The position numbers and the translations under genes were made by a program. A stretch of DNA of 64,000 nt, taken from positions 1 to 64,000 of the forward strand of contig CP084619.1 in NCBI GenBank assembly GCA_025917655.1, read 5' to 3'. How positions within the stretch are numbered: position 1 is the first letter of the stretch; every line of letters starts with the position of its first letter. The notes under the pieces were generated by a model. The model saw nothing but the letters and a program-made list of their open reading frames with translations. It was not told where the DNA came from and made no database searches. This DNA comes from Chlorella sorokiniana (taxonomy: Eukaryota; Chlorophyta; Trebouxiophyceae; Chlorellales; Chlorellaceae). Below, in pieces: positions 56,101 through 64,000 of this stretch.

Positions 56101-59100
56101 CCCCACACTGCCCACCGTTGTGCGCCAGGTGCGCCGCCACCAGGGAGGAGGAACAGGCGGTGTCGATGCCTACGCAGGGGCCCTGCAGCAGAGCCGGGCG
56201 AGGGAGGGGCGCTTGTGTGAGAGGCGGCAGCAAGAGCGTGGTGATAGCCGGTAAGTCCCAACTGCTGGCTGCCGCCTGATTGTAGCTGGTTCAGGTCAAG
56301 CACTCTCTTCACCTCGCCATCCCCTCACTTGCTTCCAGTTCAAGCAGCAGCCCATACAGCAGCAGAGCTGCAACGACCTATCCCACATTCACACACACAC
56401 CCTGCCCCCACAGCGCTCAACCTACCCTGAGATCGAAGGCATAGGCCACCCGCCCGCCCTGGTAAGGAGCGCCGTTGCCTGAAGAAAGCGGAAACGGTCG
56501 GCATGCTGAGACAGCGGCACCGCAGAAGCCAGCAGGGATGCCGGTGGCAGCCCCACCGCTATCAGAGAGCTGGGGAGGGCGCAGCAGCTGGGAAGAAGAT
56601 GGCATGGCTGCCTCCCCCCCCCCAACCCCCCGCCGCCGCTCACCCGTCATCACCGGCCCGCTGGGCTGCTGCTGCAGCCCCGCCCGCAGCAGGCTCGCAT
56701 AGTCCAGAAACATGCAGCCTACATAAGTGCCCGTGGCGGCGGCGGCGTTGCTGCCAAACAGGCCGTTGCCTGCAACGAGGAGGGCAGGAGCGTGAGCCGG
56801 GGCACGGCAGCACCCGTTTCAGCGGCTCTAGCTGCAGCGGCAGTGGTTTGGGCTGCACTGCTTTCACTCACCTGCGGCGGCCAGCGCCTCCCCTGCAGCC
56901 TGCAGCAGCAGGCGGGCCTGCGGGTCCAGCGCCGTCGCCTCGCCCGGGCCAGCCGGAAGGCGGCGGCATCAAACAGGTCGATGCCCTGAGGAGAGGATTT
57001 AAGGAAGCAGGCGCAGCTTTCAGATAAAGAGAATGCAAGAGAGGCGGGCAGCGGTTATGCATTGCTGCGCCGAGGCCTCAATGCGCTGGGCAGCCAGCCG
57101 GGCCCACTGGGAGCAGCAGCTTTGCGGGCAGGCAGGTCAAGAAAACTCTGTAGGCATGAAACTGTTTAAAAAAACAGCGGCAGCAGCGTACCTCTTCAAA
57201 GGCGCCGAAGCGGGCGTAGCTCCTGCCGGGTGCCGCGTCTGCGGCAGCAGCGGCGGCGGCGGCAACGCTGAGGTGCAGGCAGCGGCGGCTGGGGGCAGAG
57301 GCGGCCCTGAGACCTTTAGCACAAGCAGTGCTGGCGGTGACAGCGAGAGAAGTTAGCGAATACAATGAATAAGAATACAAAAGGCGACAGCTCCCACCAG
57401 GCGCATAGGTGAGCTCAAGGTCCCAGCGCTGGTGCGGCACCGCGCGCTGCAAGTTGGCGCCAGCGGCGGCGGCTGCCCAGAAGCTTCCGTAGCCTGCATA
57501 TGGGGGCAGTTAGAAGCGTGATGTGTCGGCCGGGTGGTCTGGTGCAGGGGTGGAAGGCTGGGTGTTGATCAGGGCAGCGAGTGGCTTGGCATAGCGCACC
57601 CCAGCAGCAGCTTCCCAGCAGGCCTCACCTGCGGGGCTGGAGGCGGAGGCAGCCGTTGGGAAGCTGCAGCCCACACCCGCCAGGTCCGTCACCAAGGGGG
57701 TTAGCGCCGTGCGGCGCCATGAAGCTGCCAGGAAGTCGCTCCACCATCCCTCCCTCCTCCCAGCCAGCCTCCCAGTCGCTCCGCGCCTCCTCGTCTTCCT
57801 GCCAGCCACCCGCGTCGCCGGCAGCGGCCCTCACGCTGCCCGCCGCCAGCTGGCGCGCTATGTGGCCCCCAGCGCGCGCAGCGTGGGGTGGTCGAACGTC
57901 ACGGTGGCGGGGAGGTCCAGCTGGAAGTGGGAGGAAAGCGCGGCGCGCAGCTCCAGCGCCGCCAGCGAGTCCAGGCCGGCCTGCCGAGCAGCGCAGCAAG
58001 GGAGCAGAGGGGCGTTGTGGGGATGGTGGACAGAATGGTGGAGAGGTGGGGCTTGTTGAAAGGTGGGTGCTGTTGAAGTAGATTGGGATAGGCGGGGTTT
58101 CCGGAGGGGCCGGACAAGATGGAAGCGTGCCATAAGGCGTGAAAAAGAGGTACCGACCCTGTTTTTTTAGGAGAGTGGCCTGTTCAGCATACCATCCAGA
58201 CAAGCCAAGCAGGGACGATCGTTGCCCCACATTGGCAGGGCAGGCAGCACTGCAGCGCCACCACCCACCTCCATCAGAGGCTCATCCGGACCCAGCGCCG
58301 CCCCCAGCACCTCCGCCGCCGCCGCCGCCACCGCCGCCGCCACCGCCGCTTCACCCGGCGCCGCCATTCCATGCGAAGCCGAGCGCGCCCGGCCCTGTCG
58401 CCGTTTGGCCGTGCGGCGACCATACCGCACAGGCCGCGGCTGGCTATCCCAGTCATCATGCCCCGCCGTCTGCGCCGCCGCCAGCGCCGCCGCCACGTGG
58501 GCGGCCAGGGCGGCGGGGGTGGGGTGGTCAAAGGCCAGGGTGGGGGCAGGTCAAGGCCGAAGGCCGCCGCCGCCGCATTGCGCAGCTCCACAGCGCCCAG
58601 CGAGTCCAGGCCGGCCTGCAACAGAGATTGGCAGCAGAGATTGGCAGGGGCGGAGGGAAGGAATGAATGACTGAATGAATGAATGGATGAATGAATGGAT
58701 GAATGAATGAATGCATGAATGAATGAATGAATGAATGAATGAATGAATGAATGAATGAATGAATGAATGAATGAATGAATGAATGAATGAATGAATGAAT
58801 GAATGAACGAATGAATGAACGAATGAACGAATGAACGAACGAGGCGTGGTAAGGTTGCGGCAGCGGCAACAACAACACTGGGGGCTGCCTGCCCCCTCGC
58901 CCAAAGCAGCAGCCACCCAGCAGCTTTAGGAAGGCTGCGCCACTCATTCGCCCAGCTGCGAAACCTCTCCCCCTTCCCTCAGCCCCACCTCCATGAAGGA
59001 CTGGTTCGCCTCCAGTGGAGCACCCAGGGCGGCCGCAGCCAGCGCCTGCACCCTCGGCAGCAGCTGCGCCGCTTGTACCGCTTGTACCGCAGCTGTGCCC

Positions 59101-62100
59101 GACGCCTGCCTCGCAGCTGGACCTGTAACACCCGCCTGGCGAAGGGCATCCACCTGGCAGCTCTGTGCAGGGCTGCTGCCGCCGCCGCCGAGCCAGGAGA
59201 AGCCGGCGAGCAGCTGCGTGGGCGGCTGGCGGCGCAGCAGCGCAGGCCAGTGCAGCGGGCTGGCGGCCAGCACCGGCTGGGCTGATGCGGCTGGACAGCG
59301 CAGGCACGCGTGCAGCACTGCCAGACCTTGCAGTGGCTGGACGGCGCCCAAGCCTGCAGCAGGAGGCTGGGGCGAGAGAGGCATGAGAAAAGAGAGGCAT
59401 ATGCGAAGCGCTTGAACACGAAAGTTTGACAGGTAAGGGGACTGAGAAAGGCACATCGCTGCTGCAGCCTCAGGCTGCAAAACGTCAGCAGCCCAGCCCA
59501 CCCTGCTTGCGCAGCCGCAGCAGCAGCGCCGCCTCGGCCGCCGCCATGCCCGCCCCCGCCCAGGGCCCCCACTGCAGGCTGACGCCAGCGCAGCCACGCT
59601 GCTGCAGGGCCTGTGCGGCGGCGTCCAGTGCCGCATTGGCTGCCGCGTAGTTGGCCTGGCCGGCGTTGCCGAGGGCGGCTGAGATGGAGGAGAAGAGGAT
59701 GAGCTGCCCGGCGGCTGCCCTGCCAGGGACGCCAGAGCTGCCGAAAGGCCGGCAAGCTTCGGGGCCATAACGGCGCGAGCGGCAGGCAGGCTCTGCCCAG
59801 GCAGCAGGCGATCCGCCAACAAGCCAGCCGCATGGATGAGGGAGGCAGGTGCCAGGCAGCTGCGCAGAAGCCGGCGGGACAGCGCCGCCGCGCCCTCCGC
59901 CGCCGCCACGTCAGCAGCCAGCAGCGCCACCACGCAGCCGCCGTGCAGCAGGCTCGCCAGCAGCGGAGCGGCTGCTGCTTGGGAAGCGGCGAAGCGGCCG
60001 GTGCGGCCCAGCAGGAGAAGGCTGGTGCTCAAGCTCTGCTGCGCCTGCTGTGCCTGCTGTGCCAGGTGGCAGGCGGTCAGCAGGCCGAGGCCGCCCATGC
60101 CGCCGCTGATGGCGTGGCAGCCGCCGCGCAGCGTTTCATCGGCGTTCTTTTGATGCGATCCAGTTGCATCAACAGGCTGGCGAACAGTCAAGTGCATGCG
60201 GGGCATGAAGCTTGCACTGCTAGCCGCTGCAACGCCATAAGCATCGCATGCCGCCGCAGCTGCTGATGGCCATGCCTTGTTGAGCGGCCCTGCCGCTGGG
60301 TCGGCAAAAGCGAGCTCCAGCTTCCAGGCGGGTTCCTCCAGCGCCGCCACCCGCAGCAGGCCCCCGCCGCAGCGGCGCCGGCGGCTGCCAGGCCCGGCCT
60401 GCCGCCGCCATTGCTGCAAGGAAATGCCAGCGGCGCACCCTGCTGTGCTGCGGCTGGGTGCGCGATAGCCGCCAGCCGCTGCTGCTGGCCTGGGGCGAAC
60501 GTGCGCAGCGCACGCAGCGTGGCGGCAAAGCACAGCAGCGCCGCCTGTGGAAGCGACGCGCCGCCGCCGCTGCCAGCTGCCACGGCGCTGCTGTGGGGGC
60601 CTGCTTGCACGCGCAGCAGCTGCCCGCGATGCCAGCTAGGCTGGCCGATCGTGGCGTTGCCAGCTGGTTGCAACACGCCCGCCGCCTGCCACACGCTCGC
60701 ATACGTGCAACAGCTCGCCGCCAGCTCAGCCGCTGCGGTGAACGCTGTCTGAGCGCTGAAAGCGTGTGCAGTCGGGCCGCCCACGATTCTCCCTGCCCCA
60801 AGCGGTTTGGACTGGAGGCTGCTGAGCGTGAGGACGCGAGCGATGCCAAAGCTGCTGACTCGGCTGCCGTCGGGCAGCAAGCGGGCAGTTGAGGCCGCCG
60901 CGGCTGAACTGCAACTGGAACTGCCGCCATCGCCACTCTCGCAGCTGTCGACGCTGCTGGCGCCGCCATGCGACAGGTAGGCGCCGAGGGCGAGGGGCAC
61001 TCGAGGCACGCGGCCGCCGCCGCCGACGTCAAACGCGGCGCCAAAATGGGTGGCTGCGTCCGCGGCCGCTGGGTGGCAGCTGTAGCCGTCGGACGGGGCC
61101 GCAACCAGAGGCTGCTGTGTGATGCTGCCGACAGCCTCCCAGCCCAGACTTCCCGGGAAGAGGCAGCCGCACCCTGCTGCCGCCATCGCAGCCAGGCTGC
61201 AGCGCTAAAGGGCTGAGCGGCAGCACCCAAAGCGCGGCCGCTCGGCAGCTTCGCCAGCTGGCAGACAATGGCAGCGAGGTGGCGCGTGCTGCCGCCGCGG
61301 CTGCCGCCGCCGCCCGCTGCAGCCGCGACGCTACCCAGCGTCACCGCCCCCGCCGCCATGCTGCACCACAACTGTGAGCACTGCGCCGCCGCCGCTGGGT
61401 GTGCCGAGAAGCAGCGGCGCTGCGATGGCGGCAGATACCAGGGCACACCGCCCGCCCTCGCTGTCTTCTGCCGCCGCCGCTGCCGCCGCCGCAGCCGCTG
61501 CTTCAAACATGGCGGCTCCGGGCAGCAGCGGCCGGCCTTTGACGACGTGCTGCCACAGGTAGGAATGGTGCGGCTGCGCCAGGTGGCACTCAAAGGCGCT
61601 GCTGCCGCCGCCGCCGCCGCTGATCCCGACGCGGCCTGATGAAGGCGCGCCCGCGCAGCGTGCCGCAGCAGCATGCGGTGAGGGGGAGGGCAGTACCAGT
61701 GCCGCCGCCGCTGCCAGGCAGCTGCTGGCGGCGCTTGAGAAGCAGGGGGAGCCTCCAGGGCACGGGGCCTGTTGTTGTTTGAGGGCGGGGGGGGCAGTAC
61801 AGAATCAAACTGCATTCCGCTGCATGGAGCTAAGTTTGGTGTGGCAAGGAGCAGCAGAAGACACTGAGCCGCGGCTGCAACCAAGCTTTTTACAGAGCAG
61901 CGCCTCCCTCCCAAACTCCGCAGTTAACGCGCTGCTTCGCACGCAGCTGGCTCCCCAGCAGGCGACAGCTTCCACCAGCTTTTAGCGCACCTGGTCAGCA
62001 CAACGTGCGCGTTGGTGCCCTGGAAAGCGAAGCCGCTGACCCCGCAGCTTGGCCGCCGCCGCCGCCGCCGCCGCTTGGGCTGGCGGCGGAGCCGGGGCAC

Positions 62101-64000
62101 GGGGCATCCACACCGGCGGGACGGCAGCGGTACCATCGCGACAAGGAGCGGTACCGCGCGCGTCCTCCAGGCTGGCGGCGATGTAGGGGTTGACGGCGGC
62201 GAGGTGCAGCGTCCCGGAAGGGGCGGCGGCGGCGAGGCGCCACAGCGCGCGCAGCATGCCCGCGGCGCCCGCAGCGGGCTCAGCATGGCCCAGCACGCTC
62301 TTCGCAGCCGCCAGCTCCAGCGGCTGTGCGGGGCCGGCGTGAAGCTGCCGGGAAGCTGGCGGCGGCGCCGCCCAGACAGCCAGCGCCGCTCCCACCTCGA
62401 TAGGGTCGCCCAGGGCGGTGCCTGCGGGTTGGGCAAGAATGTTTTGCTGCGAACAAACCGGCAGCCATTGCGTCACAGTGCAACGCTGATTTCCATGCAG
62501 GCACGGCAGGCTTGCAGTCAGTGCAAGCAGAGCGGCGGCCACGCTGCGATCACAGGTGCGGCGCTAACGCCGACAGCGCCCACCCGTGCCGTGCATCTCC
62601 AGCGTCGCCACGTCAGCGGGCGCCAGCTTGGCGTCGCTCAGCGCCAGGCGGACCACCTGCATGGCACAGGTGGAAGACACGGGTGGAAGACACAGGTGGA
62701 ACACGCAAGTGAAAGGCAGGTAAAAGACACAGGAAGCTGCGAGTGGTTGGCAGTGCGGTTGCAGGTTGGACAGGGAGCCGTCAATGCTGGGCAGCATCAT
62801 GCAATTTGTTGCAAATGTGTGAAGGACTGCAGCCTGCCTGTGCAGCGGCAGGCTTGCACAGGCCCGATTGGCGGCGCCGGGAGGATCAGCACAGCTTCCA
62901 CCTCCCATCCCTCCCGCCCCACCCACCTCCTGCTGAGCCGGCCCATTGGGGGCGGTCAGGCTGCTGCTGCGCCCGTCCTGGTTGATGGCTGAGCCTGCCA
63001 CAAGCGCAGCCACGCCGGGGCCCAAGCTGCTGCCAGCAAGGGCGGCGGCGCTGCTGTGCGTGCTGTGTGCGCTGTGCGCGCTGAGGCCCAGCGTGATGCA
63101 CGCCTCGCCCGAACGTAGCTGCAGCGAGCGGGAAATGAGAAGTGGGGGTGGGGGGACAGGAGCAGCAGTGAAGCGGTGGGCAGTACTGCCACTAGTGCGG
63201 CGAGGAGGGAAAGACGAAAATGCTCAATGCATCTTACAGCGACCTCCCCCTCAAGCATTTAACATCCCAAGAAGACGGAATACATCACATCAAAGGCACA
63301 GCCCCCACCCATCCACCCCCGAGCGCACCCGTCGGCAGCGACATCCAGCGTCTTGCAGCGCCCGTCTGGTGCCAGCATGGCGGCGGCCGCCAGCATGGCG
63401 ATGGTGGCTGGGTCCAGCGTCAGCAGGGCTGTAGGGCGGAATGATAAAAAGGCAGCATTATACCAGGCACAAGAGCAGCAGAAGCGACAGAAGACTGTCT
63501 CCTGGCAACTGCCTGGCAGGGGGCGGGCGGCACCGGCGGCAGCATAAGGGTGCAGGGCGGCAGCACAAAGGCGCAAATGGGCGCGAGAAGCGGCGGCACT
63601 CCGCCCCCTTGCCTGAGGCGACGACGGCGCGGCGGCAGCGCCCCTCCGCCAGCAGCCGCTGGGCCAGGTGGGTGGCGGCCAGGGAGGAGGAGCAGGCGGT
63701 GTCGAGCGCAATGGCGGGGCCTGCGGCGGAGGGGAGCCGAGCGGTGGTCAACTGAGAGCATCGTGACAAAGCAGGGCACAATGGGTCCCCACAGAGGGCA
63801 GGCTGCAACCACAGGCCGAGTGCAGTGAAGTCCAAAGCGCTACATCATAAAACAATAAAACAAGAAACCAAAGAACAGAAAACAAATCAAACAGCCCAAG
63901 AGAACCTACCCCTGAGGCCGTAGGTGAAGGCGATGCGCCCGGCAGCCACGCTGAAGCAGCGGCCGGTGGCCTTGTAGGCCTCCCCACCTGCGGCAGGGGG
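27963..64000 (-). CDS. Giant AT-less multimodular type I polyketide synthase with C-terminal S59 domain (5' end outside window)
   Basis: A cytosolic megasynthase that would build a polyketide by repeated condensation and beta-keto processing. Visible order, N to C: KS-DH-KR-ACP-ACP / KS-DH-KR-ACP-ACP / KS-DH-ER-KR-ACP / KS-DH-KR-ACP-ACP / KS-DH-KR-ACP-ACP-S59. Modules are joined in single open frames (ACP end plus next KS start at about 50930-50640 and 42350-41820), so this is one polypeptide. All five KS have Cys-His-His, all five DH have HxxxGxxxxP and a downstream Asp, and KRs have GGxGxLG and Tyr. No GHSxG acyltransferase is seen, and KS runs to DH with only a short linker. Dozens of short introns interrupt it. 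Conserved motifs break frame at several C/G runs, which I read as probable base-call errors. AT loading in trans and module duplication have been described for algal PKSs. The S59 end I have not seen described. Confidence 0.95.
29641..29719. repeat. C14 run and CA microsatellite in an ACP-b intron
   Basis: Poly-C followed by GTGCGCGCACACAC and CA repeats. It corresponds to 15041-15164 in copy A but differs in length and pattern, showing fast intron drift after the duplication. Confidence 0.9.
35222..35282. repeat. GT-rich microsatellite in a KS intron of M5
   Basis: GGGTGTGTGTGGGTGTGGGTG-type repeat in the intron next to the exon coding [18 protein letters not shown]. It is absent from the corresponding place in copy A (near 20350). 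Confidence 0.9.
36190..42140 (-). other. PKS module M4: KS-DH-KR-ACP-ACP
   Basis: KS starts [14 protein letters not shown] near 42120, with [15 protein letters not shown] following. Cys is at 41080-41082, HGTG His at 40433-40435 and [10 protein letters not shown] His at 40165-40167. It ends [14 protein letters not shown] near 39930. DH opens WQHQ (His at 39661-39663), split by an intron from [12 protein letters not shown] at 39480; [11 protein letters not shown] has Asp at 38980-38982. KR has ISGGLGALG near 38005 and Tyr at 37593-37595, all in one open frame with ACP-a (38360-36990 region). ACP-a (SSGLDSLG) Ser is at 37092-37094 and ACP-b ([12 protein letters not shown]) Ser at 36342-36344. 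The KS subtype resembles M1, not its neighbours. Confidence 0.92.
42240..50800 (-). other. PKS module M3, fully reducing: KS-DH-ER-KR-ACP
   Basis: KS starts [13 protein letters not shown] near 50740. Cys is at 49429-49431, [11 protein letters not shown] His at 48841-48843 and YGHTEG His at 48582-48584. A frame break falls in AVN...GRSSGLTAP near 48965. DH has [10 protein letters not shown] with His at 47985-47987 and [10 protein letters not shown] with Asp at 47501-47503. ER (about 46350-44000) is the only enoyl reductase seen: [57 protein letters not shown] and [22 protein letters not shown] has ISGGTGALG near 43905 and Tyr at 43361-43363. There is a single ACP (VAAGLDSLG, Ser at 42651-42653). 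This module should leave a saturated unit. Confidence 0.92.
44000..46350 (-). other. Enoyl reductase domain of M3
   Basis: MDR-type NADPH enoyl reductase reducing the alpha,beta double bond left by DH. N-terminal [19 protein letters not shown] is split by an intron at about 46185/45950. [10 protein letters not shown] lies near 45700 and the LLVHAAAGG nucleotide-binding loop near 45350. [20 protein letters not shown] follows across an intron. [20 protein letters not shown] precedes the KR. Seven or more small exons make it the most intron-rich domain here. Near 44030 the frame shifts in the stretch before the KR (AYPLG then ARHVGKVV). Confidence 0.88.
50860..57730 (-). other. PKS module M2: KS-DH-KR-ACP-ACP
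   Basis: KS starts [11 protein letters not shown] near 57680, then [31 protein letters not shown] and DPQARLLLQ. Cys (DTACSSS) is at 56153-56155, HGTG His at 55306-55308, CYGHTEG His at 54981-54983, and the end [14 protein letters not shown] near 54730. Frame is lost at G5 55109-55113 ([13 protein letters not shown]) and after YGHTEG. DH has [11 protein letters not shown] with His at 54483-54485 and [10 protein letters not shown] with Asp at 53994-53996. KR has TGGLGGLG near 52755 and Tyr at 52306-52308, in one open frame of 325 codons (53106-52129). ACP-a ([13 protein letters not shown]) has Ser at 51758-51760 and ACP-b ([12 protein letters not shown]) at 51188-51190. Confidence 0.92.
57860..64000 (-). 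other. PKS module M1: KS-DH-KR-ACP-ACP (KS N-terminus outside)
   Basis: KS enters as [15 protein letters not shown] at about 63960. Active-site Cys (DTACSSS) is at 63692-63694, HGTG at about 62590, AAKSVLGH at about 62290, and the end [10 protein letters not shown] near 62010. DH follows after only about 100 residues: [11 protein letters not shown] with His at 61547-61549, and [11 protein letters not shown] with Asp at 61058-61060. A structural KR-like segment spans about 60750-60300. The catalytic KR has ISGGMGGLG near 60100 and [13 protein letters not shown] with Tyr at 59647-59649, with a frame break at about 59710. ACP-a Ser is at 58601-58603 ([12 protein letters not shown]). ACP-b Ser is at 57966-57968 ([12 protein letters not shown]). 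The (GAAT)n microsatellite lies in the ACP-a intron. Confidence 0.92.
58661..58842. repeat. (GAAT)n microsatellite, about 180 bp
   Basis: About 45 copies of GAAT with a few GGAT and GAAC variants fill the intron between FMEVG and AGLDSLG of ACP-a in M1. It is by far the longest simple repeat after the telomere. On the coding strand it reads ATTC. Confidence 0.97.

Noticed and set aside
58661-58842. The (GAAT)n tract as a coding Phe-Ile-His-Ser repeat
   Set aside because: It is open on the minus strand, but it interrupts an ACP exactly before AGLDSLG and lies between splice-like borders, so it is an intron.
1-64000. CRISPR array or bacterial operon features
   Set aside because: The repeats seen are telomeric, microsatellite or coding. 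The sequence has introns and telomeres and is eukaryotic nuclear DNA, so ribosome binding sites and operons do not apply.

Overview
The window looks like the end of a nuclear chromosome from a GC-rich green alga. It opens with about 320 bases of plant-type CCCTAAA telomere repeat. The genes behind it are rich in G+C and split by short GT-AG introns. They include proline-rich PA14 proteins of the kind used in algal cell walls and a very large multimodular type I polyketide synthase (PKS). The TTTAGGG repeat together with such a PKS fits a Chlorella-like trebouxiophyte better than Chlamydomonas, but the species cannot be fixed from sequence alone.

Layout from left to right. 1-322: telomere. About 500-3600 (+): fragment of a Sec16-like COPII scaffold gene. 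4589-7711 (+): proline-rich protein with two PA14 domains. 8175-12618 (-): an SMC-family ATPase of unassigned subfamily. 13408-20300 (-): partial, 5'-broken duplicate of the last PKS module. 21919-23429 (+): small secreted cysteine-rich protein. About 23905-27282 (+): second proline-rich PA14 protein. 27963-64000 (-): the main PKS gene, which runs off the right edge.

The main PKS reads right to left. Five modules are visible: M1 KS-DH-KR-ACP-ACP, M2 KS-DH-KR-ACP-ACP, M3 KS-DH-ER-KR-ACP, M4 KS-DH-KR-ACP-ACP and M5 KS-DH-KR-ACP-ACP. No acyltransferase domain is recognisable between KS and DH in any module, so the enzyme is probably loaded in trans. Instead of a thioesterase or reductase, the protein ends in a domain that matches the C-terminal autoproteolytic domain of the nucleoporin Nup98 (peptidase S59). 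One uninterrupted exon carries the end of the last ACP, an acidic Gln-rich linker and the start of the S59 domain, so this is a true fusion. The same fusion is present in the partial duplicate. This PKS-S59 architecture is the most unusual thing in the window.

Many conserved motifs break by one base at short C or G runs, nearly always where five bases stand and six would restore the frame. This points to consensus error at homopolymers rather than general gene death. Exon ends given here come from splice-site and phase reasoning by eye. Where several introns fit I say so.
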